Assembly (NCBI RefSeq): GCF_020536995.1
Contig: NW_026273347.1
Location: 122,501-186,500 of the forward strand
Direction: 5' to 3'
Length of the DNA: 64,000 nt
From: Dreissena polymorpha
Lineage: Eukaryota > Mollusca > Bivalvia > Myida > Dreissenidae
In this document: in pieces, positions 12,750 to 26,540 of the stretch
Numbering within the stretch: position 1 is the stretch's first letter
Layout of the letters: each line of letters opens with the position of its first letter
The notes under the pieces: model-generated
Seen by the model: only the letters and a program-made list of their open reading frames with translations
The model's database searches: none
Told to the model about the DNA's origin: nothing
Program-made: the position numbers and the translations under genes

Positions 12750-13699
12750 AAGTAGTTAGTAGTAGTAGAAGATGTATTAACTGCGGTACAGTAGCAATAG
12801 TAGTGTTAGAAGTAGCTGTTGTTCTAGTATTAGAAGTTGTCGAAGGTGTGCAATAGTAGCAGCAGTAGTCGTAGTGGCAGTAGCAGTAACATAAGATTTA
12901 CCTCCTAAGTCGACGACCATGAACTTTTGTCCCACTAACGTGTGACCGAGGGCCTCACAGCATACAGCAGCTGCCTCGGGCTCAAGGGCCAATTTTAGGC
13001 GTTCGACATCGATCCCGGCCTAAATGGTGTTAAAATAATGTTTAAAAAATGTGTCTGTATTTGTTCCTATTTATTATTCCATTAACAAAAATATAATCAT
13101 AATGTGAGATATATGAACGTGGCACTTGTTCTTGATTGATGTTGAGTAAATTTACATAGAAAAATCAATGAACAAGAGTTATTTTATTTATAAAATGTTC
13201 TGTACCTCAACCGCTGCTTCTCTCATGAACTGTTTGGCAGCTATTCCCCAGATAGCTGGTACAGTAATTATGTATCTGATGTCAGTTTCTCTCGTCCCAA
13301 TTGTATGCAAACTCAAAGCGTCCAACAGGTGTTTCCGTAGATACTTGAGCGACATCGTAAATATCTGTTTGGCTGGGAAAGTTTTACCTTCCAAATCTTC
13401 AACTGTTGCTGAACGCGAAATACGCTGAAACAGAACATGTATAAAATACAATAGCTATGCGGAGTAGTTCACATTATAAAATAAGTCCTGTAATACCATA
13501 CTCCACAGCGGCTGAAATAACTTATAATCATTTATTTTTATAACGAGAATGTATATTAATGTGTTACAAAATGTATTGAGCGTTTACACAGAAGACACAA
13601 TGGAATTAGATTTATAGAAAAGACGTGCTGAAGAGGATTGCATAATGCTATCGAATAGAACATTGCACATTGTATGTAACATTGGACATATGGACTCTA

Positions 13700-13788
<89 letters not shown>

Positions 13789-14291
13789 AATTTATATGGG
13801 CAAATGCCTTAAAAACGTTCGTTGTAAACGTATTTTACAACCATAATTATGCATTCGATTGTGACAACATTTGTATTTGTTTGCCAGTTACCGTGTACGT
13901 AAAATAATAATCATTCATTAAATATTTTAAAAAGAGACTATGGTGCGCCAAGAAGATTGAAGTAAATTATAAATGTGTCGATTTACCTGATTGTGTAGTA
14001 CCATCTTAAATCTTCTAAACAATCTCCAACCATGATGTTTTCCTGCTCCTGCCAATGACGAATACTTGTCCTCGGCATCAAATCCAAATGAATCGAACTC
14101 ACTATTCTGCTTGAGAAGAACACTTGTCGATGTTTTAAGTGAGATAAGTTGACCAGATCCGGCAGTCCAACCCTTGTTAGTTTTGACGTCATTTGGAGAG
14201 TCTTTGAAAGAGAACGCATATCCACTGTACGTGGTCCCGAAGTCGAAGGCGGCCACAATCAGGCATTGGTTTCCGACAGCATTGGTTTTAT
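11127..14291 (-). CDS. HSPA12-like HSP70 family protein, four exons visible
   Basis: Minus-strand exons: 13987-14291, 13206-13424, 12902-13019 and 11127-12178, all with GT-AG junctions that keep frame (GA-G|GT-GGA rebuilds DLGGGTAD). Together they give about 564 residues, close to bivalve HSPA12-like lengths; a short 5' exon with the start Met is missing. Exon 1 carries the phosphate-1 loop DFGTTYSG; exon 2 the segment ending VPAIWGIAAKQFMREAA; exon 3 to 4 the phosphate-2 loop VVDLGGGTADI; exon 4 the adenosine motif VLVGGFADSPYVQ and the divergent C-terminal region. HSPA12 proteins bind nucleotide like HSP70 but have an atypical substrate domain, and are expanded and stress/immune-responsive in bivalves. 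No disabling change was seen. The same-strand copy at 1-198 shows a tandem family. Confidence 0.93.
12185..12880. repeat. (AGT)n trinucleotide repeat in HSPA12-like intron
   Basis: About 700 bp of imperfect AGT/TAG repeats fill nearly the whole intron between exons 3 and 4 of the HSPA12-like gene, right up to the splice sites. Interruptions (GTC, GAA, AGTAGC) show it is old. On the transcribed strand it reads (ACT)n. Confidence 0.95.
13686..13787. repeat. (TA)n microsatellite in HSPA12-like intron
   Basis: About 100 bp of near-perfect TA dinucleotides inside the intron between the first two visible exons. Confidence 0.95.
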
Positions 14292-15274
14292 CTCAATATA
14301 TAATTATATGACATGATATGACTTGTTTTTGTGCAAAACAAACATTTCAATATTTAAGTATTTAATGTTTTTCAGTTTTATTACTAGAGTGATATATATA
14401 TATATAAGCATTTTATTTTCAAAAATAATTACTCAAGAAAGCAATGGCAAAAAATGAATATTACTTCAAATCATCCTTATCTACTATAAATATACCACAT
14501 TAATACAAAGTTAAATCTGATTCAATGAAGGGCTGCTTGATATTGAAGCAGAATCAGTAATGCTTTAAACTATTAAACTTGTCAAAAGTCCAGATTTTGA
14601 TAATTTACTGCTTAATTCTGGAGAGTATTTCGGAAAAAGGTAATGTCATTTCGTAATAATAAGTGTAAATTATCATTGTATTACAAACTCCTTGTCTATA
14701 ACACAAAAACATGAAATTATGACTTTTATTCCAAAAAAACACAGCGAGGTGTTAAAGTCAATTAACATTATACCATTTCGGTCAATAGAAGGTTTGTCGC
14801 GCAGTTCACCCAATAAGCGATTACATTTTAACAATATGTGCAGAAATTATTATTATTAAATTAAGGGAAAGCACATACACATTATGTAACAATAAGAGCC
14901 ATATAAAGAAAACATCTCACTACTCTGATGATAAATATGTGTTTAGACATGCGTCATTAATTTTGAAGACAGTCGTAACACTTCGTCCATCTCCGGATTC
15001 TCCGTTAAGAGTAGACTCGTACCTAACTACCAGCCATCTTGGCTTTGAAACACCCAACGCGTGATCCGCCTGCGTTAAAAGGCGATATACTACGCATAAA
15101 AATAGTGATGCAATACATAGAGGGTAAACGCATTTTTACCATTCCAAATCATTTTCTTATTATTTTTTATACAAAAACAAGCAATTGAATTATATATAAT
15201 TACATAACAAATGATAAGTTGACTTTTACGGCAAACGGTATATTGCATGGTATTGTTACCATTTCAGAGTTAAA

Positions 15275-16554
15275 ATGGATTTCAAGTCTGATCTAGAATA
15301 TACGACGAGCAAGCTGAAGATAGAGTTTAGTTTTAGCGACTACCAATTGAAAGCCCTAAAGAGTCTTTATGATTTGAAAGATACGATCGAAGTTCTTCTA
15401 ACTGGCTCATGAAAAAGCATTATTTTTCAGGTAGTAAGATGTTTTCGCGATCTTTACCACGATTGTTGTATTGTGTTGAATGACAATAAGCAATTTGCTA
15501 ATTCCACACCTAGCGATTATTCATAAATATATCTGACTGTTTATTATTCATAGATTTCTGAGTAACTATGGACACATTCCTAGTTTAAAGAATGAAAAAA
15601 GTTGAATTTTCTGATTGCATTTTCCAGTTCATTCAAAAACCGTGTTATAAAATAAATTAAATATGGATTGCTGGAATTACGACAGAACAACATCATATTT
15701 GTAATGTGTCTTGTTTTTACAGGGTTTTCAGATTTCTGCAAAGCGTTCAACAGACTTGGAGACCTGACATGTTTGTTTCCCAAAATACCTCACTTGGCAC
15801 TTACAGCGACAGCAACACCAAGTGCTTTAGAAAACCTTATTGAAAGCCTCCAATTCAAGAACACGACAAAAGTATTAGCCAACCTTGACTGCCCTAATCA
15901 TTTTTGGGGAAAAATAAGAAAGAATGCCAAATATTCACAAATATGAAAAGTATGATATGATAATGCATGAAGTACTGCCTGAATTAAAAGAACAACATAT
16001 TGAGTTTATAGTCACCATAAATTATGTACTGTGATAATTTGGAATCTCTAGGCTATTACTTTCAACTACTTTGCTATGAACTAGGAAAACATGCATATTG
16101 TCCTGAATCCAGTACACAACCAGAAGATTGAATTGTTGCACAATTTCTCAAAAACTACAAGGACAGAATGAAAGCTCACATTATTTCTGAGCTCAGAAAG
16201 AAAAATCCAAAAGTGTGTTTAGTGCTTGAAACAGTTGCCTTAGTTATGGGTCTAAACCCGCCTTCGATTGCAAGAGTTATGCATATGCAACCACCTACAA
16301 CACTTGAAAAGTACATGCAAGACATCGGTAGAGCAGGATGCAACGGTAAACCTGCAAGTGCCTTGACTGTGTTATTATAACAACGGTGACATTTTGAAAA
16401 ACAGGAAATTAATGGACATTGAAATGTTCTCATACATTCAAAACAAGTCCACATGCTTGCGCTTACATTTAGTTAATCATTTTGGCTACAGTAACAGAAG
16501 TGTCTTGTTTTCAGGGAACCAAAATAGTTGTTGTAGTAATTGTATGGCTTGTTA
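15275..16554 (+). pseudogene. RecQ-like helicase pseudogene
   Basis: Segments of a RecQ-type SF2 helicase lie in order: 15275-15412 (YQLKALKSLYDL, the region before Walker A, cut off at LLTGS); 15719-15945 after a TTTTTACAG acceptor (HLALTATATPSALENLIESL, motif III); and 16168-16380 (ETVALVMGLNPPSIARVMHM and TLEKYMQDIGRAGCNGKPAS, motifs V and VI). The Walker A GKS, the DEAH box and much of the core are missing. Motif VI has GCNG where GRDG/GRTG is usual, there are stops between blocks, and a one-base frame change after 16375 is needed to reach the following YYNNGDI-like part. Introns persist, so it is a decayed duplicate rather than a retrocopy. Confidence 0.82.
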
Positions 16555-18684
16555 AATGACTGAGAGATGCCAATTAGAACCATTTTCACTCTGAACCATG
16601 AACGAATTTATTCACAACTATGTTAAAAGTACTAGTTTGTTTTTATTCACTATTACATACATTATATAAACATGCAATTTAAAGTATATAATAAGAACAG
16701 GGACTATACAAACAGGTATGTATAGGTCCCTGCTAGAATTGGGCAACATCTTTCAATCAAGTACATGCTATGTTTTATCCTTAAACATGACACAGTTGCT
16801 TGACCTTTCGCATTTGATCAATCCAAAATTAATTAACTTGAAATTGAATAAGACATACCAGATGTTTCCTGGTCACGTTTTGTGAAAATAGTCTAAAAAA
16901 AGATGTATTTAATGGGAAAGACAATGTCATGTTTAGTGGAGTATTTAAAAACTATAAAAATTTTGACGGATTTCAACTAATCGCATTTTAATGTGTTTTT
17001 TTGCAATCAGGTCAATGTCAAGGTGTTTATAGTGTATTCTTAATGTTTATGTTGGGTACTAATTAGTTCTGATTATGATGACTACCTTAATGCATACATA
17101 TGTGTTACACTATGTGTGGTCCAACTAATTTAGGTAGACAGTGGACAATGTTATTCAATTTTGCATCTATCAATATCGCTCCTTCTTTATCCATTGCAAG
17201 AAAATAAATGCCTAGTAAAAACATGACATTTATATTTAATATCTTTGCAATTTTATATTGCATATTATTTAAGAAATGCTATTATCACACTATATGTATA
17301 TTGAAAATCGTTACAATAACAGTAAACAGCTCTATGCAACTGGATTTGCTTGTTTTACTCATAAATGTAGCACTATATTTTGACATTTTTCTGATAATAT
17401 TTTTAATATATACTGGTATGTGCTTCTAGAATGATTAAATATAATATAAAAATTAACATCTCTTAAAGTAGAACAGTTTTATAGTGCTTTCTTTCTGTAT
17501 TATTTAAGTTTTAATTACCATACTTTTGGGGCTTAAATGAACATAACCATCAAAGCGCGATGTCTGTCTATATTGTTCCAATGAAGCAATAAATGCAAAT
17601 GGTAAATATAAATGTTACTTATTCACAATTATCACAGAAATCATTACTAACAAAAATATACACCGGCAATTGTGTGTAAGATGAAATACAGGACTTAAAT
17701 CATCAAGCAACTCATAAATGTTGAAATGATAATCACTTTGTGTTAAAAACTTCAATGATTAAAATTTCCAGTATCCGAGATCATACTTAGATTTAAATGT
17801 TTCAACAGTACATAAAAAATAAGTTTTTTTACAAAGGAACACATGTTAATGGTTATCCCATAAACGTAATTAATACCTTTGAATTTTGTGAGTACCTGGG
17901 CCCGTTTTTTTTTAAATCTTCTAACATAAATCTAAAACTAAATTTGACTTAGATGGACATTTTATATCAATTTACTGTGCCAAATTCAACAATTTATGCT
18001 CTCAAAATGAAAAATTTACTTCACTGCATAGAATATTATTTACAGTTGCACAAACAATGCCAGAATCATGTACATTGATATGAAAAGAATTGGTGATTTT
18101 CTTAGATAAAACTGTTAATTACATATTCAGAATGTATTATTGTAATATTCATTAGTTTTTTAGTACCAAAGCGCGTTTCTCTTACTTTATTATTTATAGT
18201 AATTGCATATTTTATCATTTTGACTGCATTTATAAACTGTTTCATTTTTTGAGTATTTACAAAATCAAATTTAACAATTAATTTTGATGTAAAATCAGTT
18301 TTTATATGCAAGTGTCTATTTCACTTTTAAATTATAACAGCATATTATACATTATTGAAAAGATTATTCCAAGCTTGATGTCATATTCCAACTTTGCATT
18401 GAGTATTTAATTGAACATTGTATTGAACTGTATGGAAAGCTATATTGATTTAGTAATGTATCTATCTATCTATCTATCTATATATACTGTCTAACTCTCC
18501 TTTCGGGTATTATCGACAGGTGTGTTGTATTATACAAAATGCATTATTTCTACCACAAGTAAACCATATAATGCCTATTGCTACTAATTAGGTACTGTAT
18601 AAATTTTATTCACTATTATTTATATGAAATTCATGTTTTTAAGGCTTCATCTTCATTCGTTAGATACTGATGGGCAGCAAACAT
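16555..18684. other. No gene recognised
   Basis: AT-rich sequence with only a short TATC run near 18463-18482. Confidence 0.5.
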
Positions 18685-18735
18685 CATAAAACCAGAACAG
18701 ACTGTGAGTTACTCGCAAGCTGTTCTGGTTTTATG
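18685..18735. repeat. Perfect 16-bp hairpin, short dispersed repeat
   Basis: CATAAAACCAGAACAG at 18685-18700 is exactly inverted at 18720-18735, with a 19-nt loop. The arms and the following GAGTGGGAAAGGGTTAAC look like a common short bivalve repeat rather than a terminator. Confidence 0.7.
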
Positions 18736-19036
18736 TTGTTTTCACATAGCAATTTCCACTTTAGCTCTGAGTGGGAAAGGGTTAACATACTGATTTCCTA
18801 GTAAAGTGCAATTGTGATGATAAAAAATACACTAGAAGATTATTAATGCTGGAAAATGCTGAAAAAATACATTCTTTCTGTTAAAAGTGTGTCTTGTCTC
18901 CATTTTTAAGTGTATTGAACGCACACTAAATGCAGAAAAATACAATGCAATTACTGTTGCATGAAATGTGCATTAAATGCACTTTTCCTTTTAATTATAT
19001 GCTTAAGTGAATTAAAATCATCTTTAAATAACCTTT

Positions 19037-19245
19037 TATTCCCCCGGATCGAATGATCGGGGGAATATTGTTTTTGGCCTGTCTGTTGTGTGTGTCTGTC
19101 GAAAACCTTAACCTTGGTCATAACTTTTGCAATATTGAAGATAGCAACTTGATATTTGGCATGCATGTGTATCTCATGGAGCTGCAACTTTTGAGTGGTG
19201 AAAAGTCAAGGTCATCCTTTAAAGTCAAAGGTAAAATACACTATA
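19037..19245 (+). repeat. Dispersed bivalve repeat (CCCCCGGATCGAATGATCGG type)
   Basis: Begins with a hairpin, CCCCCGGATC...GATCGGGGG, and continues with AACCTTGGTCATAACTTTTG and GAAAAGTCAAGGTCATCC, wording I recognise as a frequent bivalve interspersed repeat. The class of element is not certain; ORFs inside it are incidental. Confidence 0.65.
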
Positions 19246-19929
19246 TGATATCATTCGTATGAATCATGTGTTCTGCTTGAAAAAAAAACTGCCACTTCTG
19301 TTTTGTTGTATAAAAATTACCCATAAAATTCATTTGAAAGCTCAAGAGATAAATAAAAGCATGCTACACCCTACTCCTTTTAACATGACTTGATGGTAAT
19401 TAGTTCCCAATTCTATATGCCCAAGGGCAAATTTGCAGATTTGACAAGTCTTAACTGGGATCCCAGAGGCAGAGTCTTTCATTATACTTGTATTTAATTT
19501 AATTTTAGATCTGATTAAAATTTTGCTCTTTGGCAAATTTTAGTTGGTCACAGTATTCAACTGAAGTTTTTTCACTTAGTAGTTATTATATTTTTATAAT
19601 TTTAATATCAGATAACATCTCTCTTCAAAAGTTTAACATGATAATAGATTGCTTGGTGAATTCAGAAACAAGATCAATGCATCATAACCTAAAATAATAA
19701 AAATATGTAATAGTAAAAATGGCAGTTGAAAAAACAATAGATTCTCTGCCTTAAATCTGAGATGATATGGTGATGTATTGGAATTTCTCTTATAGATAAT
19801 TTGTCCCGTAATTGTATAATTGTATAGTCACATCATGAGTGGTGTCATAATACAAATTAAAGCCTATAATTAACTAAAATTTACTATAATTAAGTGACAG
19901 TATAACTGATTTGGTTGTATGCACATGCA

Positions 19930-20210
19930 GATATATCATTTTTTGTGCCGACGACAGTGGCAAACAAGAGCACCGCATAGCGGATGCCAATGCTCGGCTG
20001 CGGGTGAAGTTTGGAATAAATGAAAGCTTTTCAGAAGAATATTAGAGGTCACAGTGACCCTGACCTTTGACCTAGTGACCCAAAAATGGGTGTGGCATGT
20101 AGAACTCATCAAAGTGCAGCTTCATATGAAGTTTCAAAGTTGTAGATGGAAGCACTGAGATTTTAGAGCCAATGTTAAGGTTTAAGCAAGCCGGACAACG
20201 AGCTGTACAT
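19930..20210 (+). repeat. Dispersed bivalve repeat (GACCTTTGACCTAGTGACC type)
   Basis: Contains GTGACCCTGACCTTTGACC, ATGGGTGTGGCATGTAGAAC and AAGTTTCAAAGTTGTAGATG, a frequent bivalve interspersed sequence. It may be the other end of the repeat at 19037. Confidence 0.65.
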
Positions 20211-20299
20211 ACACAGTGTGTTAAGGCTTGATAAGCATTATAATTCAAATAAATAATATGTTTGTTATATTTTAAATTTAAGTTTAATGTATGAAATTT

Positions 20300-22331
20300 T
20301 CTATGGAGCATACTCTTATTTCTTATTATTGTTATTTAAAGTAATAAAAATATTACTTATATCTTTCGTTCTTTTCTTACATTTGTACAGAATCAGCATT
20401 AATAACACATTGTTTTTGTACTAGTCTTGTGAGACCTATATTAATTAAGAAATCCTGCTCAGTGCTTGAAAATCAAGAATCTGCTTTACCAACCAACATA
20501 ATTATATATTTAAAGACAAAGTGTGAATAAAGTAAAGTAAATAATAACTGTAAAACATGATTGTGTTACCTTGCCACTTACCTATATTGAAAGGCTTTTA
20601 TTACTTTAGTTTTTTGCCAAAATTTTTTTTTATTGAGTCACAGTAAGATTATATTGATACAGGGAAACACCTACATGTAAGTCACCTTTTAAATTAAAAA
20701 TGTATATCACTTTTAAAAAGTTAATGTTACATTACTTCAAATTACAATCAATTTAAACTAAAATTTACAAGAGGGTGATATTAATTTTGTAAAGAACTAA
20801 GAAATGAATGTTTATTTAAAATGCAGTTGTTGTTATTTTACAAATATTTATTGGTTTATTTATTCTATTATTCTCTAATATTTTTTTATGTAATACTCTC
20901 ACAACCAAGTTTAACAATACTAATGTAGTCTATTCGGGTAAATGGACTTGTTACATGCTTTGAATTATATTCTGGGGTTCTTATAGATTCTGTCTGGATT
21001 TTCCAATAAACAATAGTGGACAGAGGGCTGATTAATTTGTTATTAGAAACCCAAATGTCATAACAAAATCAGTTATTTAAATACCCTTTGTAAATTTTCT
21101 CTTAGAGTTTAGTAAATATTATATATTTATACTAAAAATAAGCTGTTTTCTTCCATAGTATTGCTTTTACATTGCATGGGCGGCTTTCTTTAAAAGTTTA
21201 TGCATAGTTCACAAAATATTGCATTAATAATTTTACTTAGATAATTTCTAAATACCTTTAAAACTAAATAAGTAACTCGGTGCAACATTTATTAACTCAA
21301 TGATTTAAAGGAAAAACTAAATGAACAATAGCAACTATTTTTTCTAAGTTAACTCATATTATTTTACACGTGTTCACATTTTAATTCTCTGATCAGTGCA
21401 AATATCACATGTCAGTTTAACGTACTAGTAAGAATGCATTTGTATCAAAAGAAAGTACATGTAATCAAGTGTGTTTTTTATTTTCATTTGTGCTGCTACA
21501 AAATCTTTGACAAATTTTAATCTGAGGAGTACTCAGTAATATGAAAATGTTATGTCATTGTAGCTAAATGTACATGTACGCTATTTTTATATTAAATTTG
21601 ATTAAACAATATCATAGTAGGGGTTGGATAAACCAACTTTTTGACACTCTACTAATATTGAGCTGATTTTTTTAATGGGCAATATTTGGTTCCAAAGAAG
21701 TCCTGTAAAAATAACCTAAATTCTTTGCTTTTTTTCATAAGAATAATTGAGATGCACTGAATTACATTGCCTTAACTAATTTACTTCCAGGTTAAACCAA
21801 TCTGGTTGGACAGGGACATTAAATTTCAACTCTTGTGTTGTCCAGCTCGGCCATAGGGTCGTTTAAGAAGCTTACAAAACATAATTAATTGCCCACACAA
21901 TTTTAAAATGTGTGTGTTTGATATTTTTGCTTTATGAAAATGTAATGAAAATTAAAAAAAAAACAAAGTTGAAACACATGATATATGTTAGTTTTACAAC
22001 ATACGATGACCACGGACTTGTACTTTTGACCAGACAATTAGAATACTTGAGATGGTTGAATGGCAAGTCTTGGAAACTGGCCATGAAAAGTTAATGTACA
22101 TCTAGCTGTGTTGACAAAAAGTATAAACAATATTGGATAAATGCTTACCACAAACTTGCTCCAAGAAACTTGACTTCGAAGATGATTGTGTTTTATGTCT
22201 TAAGCACTATAACTATGAAACACAAATCTGTATTGTTAGTTTCATAGAAATACTGCTGACGACAACTCGAACCATGGGTAGAAGTTAAAAAACAATGTTA
22301 TAGCTATTACAGGGTGCCGCTACTACAGAAC
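20300..22331. other. No gene recognised
   Basis: AT-rich, no ORF above 60 codons, no splice-like series of exons seen. Confidence 0.5.
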
Positions 22332-22733
22332 TTAGATATCCAAAATTTCCTTGTTCCTCTCCAATTCCCAGGACAGAGCGTTCATAATTTTGGTCTTAAA
22401 TCGAGGCAATCTATAGCCTAACTGCACTGCATACTTTATGTATCGCGTTCCTAGGTATTGGGCATGATTTGCACTTTGTTTTCCTTCAATTGACAACTGT
22501 CGATGGGCGCGGCCATTATGCTTGAAAGAAGTCCGAAAACAAAATGGCGCCCACGTTATACCAGAGGCTTCCTTATGCAATAAAAAGCCGGTTGGATCCA
22601 GAGTGTTTTGAAGATACTCTGGACATAAAATTAACTTCAGAGGTGATCGATTACCATAATAAACATGTATTGAAATGTCATTGGAATCGTAGGAATAATT
22701 ATCTGCTGTGAAAGATAAGTATTGAAAAACCAC
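22332..22733 (-). CDS. Unrecognised 133-codon ORF in a GC-richer island
   Basis: A minus-strand ORF of 133 codons from Met at 22733 to a stop at 22332. The surrounding 400 bp has more G+C and CpG than its flanks and contains AAAATGGCGCCCACG on the plus strand, so it might be a promoter/first-exon island rather than a protein. The translation has mixed composition without obvious signal peptide, membrane segment or repeat. I recognise no domain. It could be an exon, a decayed element or chance. Confidence 0.25.
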   Translation of the reverse strand: MVFQYLSFTADNYSYDSNDISIHVYYGNRSPLKLILCPEYLQNTLDPTGFLLHKEASGITWAPFCFRTSFKHNGRAHRQLSIEGKQSANHAQYLGTRYIKYAVQLGYRLPRFKTKIMNALSWELERNKEILDI

Positions 22734-22739
22734 TGCTTT

Positions 22740-25086
22740 TATCTCTACTTACTCATATTTATGGTAAACTAGAAATACTAGAAATAACCACCAGGAATGA
22801 GATTGCTTTATTTACAAAGAATGTTTCGATTTACATGCTGGAACAAACATTCATTTGCTATGCTACCAATGATAAAATAACATAATAAGTGAAAATACTG
22901 AATATTTGGAAGAACAGTTGATAACTCACATCAAAGAAATAGTAACCAACCTTTAAGAAGAAAAGTGTGTAAAGAATATTAACCCAAAACCTTGACATTG
23001 AACGGTACCTCTTTAATTGTAAAATGGAAGACATTCTTTACGTGGATTTGTATATAAAATAAAGCCAACTTTCGAAATAAATAAAATAATAATTTAAACA
23101 GAAGAAATCATTTAGTAACTAATCTTTTTATCTAAATATGTACGCACATGTCATATATCGACGTCATTCATCATAACAATTAAAATAAATATTGTTTACC
23201 ACACCAGTATTTTCTTAAGTCTGTATTATCTGTGTATGTATTGTTTACGAATGTATGTTAAACCTGTATTTATTTACACCTTAACAGTAAATAAACATGA
23301 GCTATTATGTATATAGCATGCATGTCTGAATATTCTATGGTGAAAATAAATTGTGCGCACTAAAATAAAGATTAAGTATTTAAGTCATCTTACAAATTGT
23401 GAGATAATATGATTTTGTTTTTATTGGTTTCTTTTTCCTCGGCGCCATCAACAAGTAACGTCCCTACAGTTAAAAAAAGGATCCATCACTATGTATTTGT
23501 TTATTTAGATCGTACCCCGTTGTAATTGAACACCACGTTTAATTATATTTGTTAAGAAATGTGTAAGTACGATCGGCAAATGCTCACACTAACAATAATG
23601 AATTATTATCGTATATATCCGAAATTGAGATTAAAGGCATAATCTTACAATGATTCAAAATGAGCATATCTAATACAACTAGAAGTGAAAATATATCTTT
23701 ACGTTGCACTTCGTATTGGATAAATGAACCTCAAGTAACATTATCAAGAGTGAAAGGTTTAATACCTCTTATAGTTACGGTAAGTTGTTGTACGCAGAAA
23801 ATAATTTAAACACACAGCAACGGGTCATTACAAATATCCGACTCAAAATGTTAATGATAAAATAGTGCATACCGTATACTGCAAGTTAAACGTCTTTTTA
23901 GAGGTGGGGAACCTACTTAAAAAACCAATTACACATTCAAATTAATTTGTTTCGATTTTTTTATAGACAAACCTCGTTTTGTCATTAACCTTTACTCTGA
24001 GTTTCCAGAATATGCTCTTTATTGATTTCGTTCGTTATTCTATGTATGCATAAAGACGGACGACACTTGTTGAATGCACTAAACCCTGTGACGATGTCTG
24101 TACCAAACTAAAAAAAAAAAAGCTTTTTTGAAACATTTATTCAAGTATCCTGAAACATGTGGAGAAACACTTCTAACTTTAGAACTACATAAATGTTCCT
24201 GCCTCTTTAAAGGTTGAGGTAGCCAATCCAGCGATTCACTCACGATTAAAAAAAAAATCCCCGACGTAGTTTGTCACATTACCCGTTTATAAATCCTGTG
24301 AGCATCATGTGGTATTGTGTACGTTGTTGTATGCATTGTCCAGAGTTGTAAAGGAATTTGTTTGTGTTTTTGTCTTTCATAAAAAGAGTTGTCCTCCAGA
24401 AGTATATGCAGTTGCACTTTTATTAATTGTCACCACTTCTGTTGTCATACTTGTGATGAGAAAGATGCATGACTTTAAATCAGTGTTCATTGCGACGTTA
24501 ACACTGGCTGAATAAGACATATTGTACAATTGCCTAGGAATGTTTGTTTCGAACACTGACAAAACTATTGTAAACGTGGACAAGTTTTTTGTGTGTCCTT
24601 TGAAACACGTATAAACTCATCGATAATACATGATTTACCGAAAATTTCAGAGTATTTTTTCAAAAGACTGTGTTCACGTTGCTTCATCAACATTCATAAT
24701 AAGACTCCATTTTTAAATACATTGATTTGAGGTATTTCAAAAGCTTTTTGTAATATGTTGACATATGCGATGTGTTCTTTAAAGTGTGTCGCGAAATTAT
24801 TTTGTGTTGTTTTTGTTTTTAATAATCTGATTAAATAAATATAAGAGTACATATCGATAAAACATGCCCTTTGGTATTTAGGAGATTAATCAAAGCATTG
24901 TGTTCAATGTCATGCTCTGAGTAAGTGATTTTCTCCGCATATGGGGTCTTGTGTGACATTCCAAGTAAGGTTTTCGCATTTAACAATTAAATCCCAAGTA
25001 TCTAATATATGCGGATTGGTTATTCTTATAATTGGCATGGTATCTCTCTCGTTCTTGTAGTTGGCTTGTATTAGAAAGTATGTGAG
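22740..25086. other. No gene recognised
   Basis: AT-rich with only short ORFs. Confidence 0.5.
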
Positions 25087-26540
25087 TTACTAGGGATGTA
25101 ACAGGTAACTAAAAATTAGTCGGTTGTTCAATTATTGTAACCGGTTAAATAACCGGTTTACTGCAAATGTAAAAATTGATAAGTATACTTTCAAACATGT
25201 CATATTGAACGAACATCTACTCTCTTCAAACATAAAAGTAATATAAGATTCCTTTGATTCCTAAACCACAACACCATATTTTTATTTAAATTTATTATTA
25301 ATAACATTTTAAAATACATAGATTTGCACATATATGTTGGTGAATGTCTGTAGTTGTTTGGTCTTATAGCATATTAATATGAGATAAACTAATGTCTCAT
25401 GTTCTTTACTAAGCATCCTTTTTGGGTGAGGCCGCTTACGTTTGCATCGTATCGCTTAAACCACTACGTTTAATTATTGTGCTATTTTCTCTTTCCTTTT
25501 TAATGGTTTACCTTTTATATTTATTTGCTGTAAAAATGATGCTGTTACGTTTGTTTCTTGTTCAGGTCGCAACAAAGCGATGTTTTGTATTTAAACTAGT
25601 ATCATTATTCGCTCTCTTGATTAATTAAAACTTTTCAGATGGATAAGATTTGAATAAATAATTATCATCTTAAGGACAATGATATTTTCAAACATTTTAT
25701 TTTTGCAAACATTTAGTCGTATAACTTGGTAAACAAAACTTCAAATAAGCAGACCAAAGTCGCAACTATAGATTGCTGTCGCTGGTTAAATAGAGGTGTC
25801 TATTACCGGTAATAGCCCTCAACTCTACACATTTGCCGCGATAATCGTTCGCAATTTCAACAAATCAATGCTGCCAATTATAAACGTTTACATAACGTAT
25901 AACGTATACGATTAGGTGCAAACATTTTCTTTTATCTATTTTTAAGCATCTGTCCATCGTTCGAATACCGATATTTTGAAAGTAGTGAGAGTTTATACGA
26001 ATGTGTTATTTTGTATTTATAATAAAACAGTCAAAAGAGTAACACTGTTAAACACTACTAGAAAGCTTAACTCGAACGTATTACATTCGGTGAACAAGCC
26101 ATACATTGATTCACTGCACCAACACGGTGTTGGGTAAACATTATGCCGTCTGTTAATGTATCGCCTTGACGGAAGCAATGCTTTTATTGATGTCCTCGTT
26201 TATCTTACGAACAATTTCGACTTATGGGTCAAAATTTACAAGGGCCGTGTTAAATATATCGTATAATACTGGTTTATTGCTGTTAATTGCTGTTTTACTA
26301 TGTTAATTGAATCGTTATTGATTCCCACCATTAGCGTTGCATGTTGTTTAATATGCAATACCGTTAATTGTCGAGCATTATTAATTAAAATTGTATTATT
26401 TATTCCATGAAAATGCACTTAATTTACTTAAAAAACGGGTTCTGCTTAGCATTTTGTAGAAATAAAACATACTAACCGATTGCACAGTCGGTTAACCGGT
26501 AAAGATGTTTTAATTTTATTGCCACACCCTTATAAACTAA
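25087..26540. mobile_element. Possible DNA transposon remnant with AACCGGTTA-rich ends
   Basis: The left part reads TAGGGATGTAAC followed by AACCGGTTAAATAACCGGTT; the right part has AGTCGGTTAACCGGTAAAG and then TTATTGCCACACCCTTA, whose complement is TAAGGGTGTGGCAATAA. Such ends resemble hAT-type termini, but I could not find an 8-bp target duplication and no transposase is present, so the limits are approximate. Confidence 0.4.
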
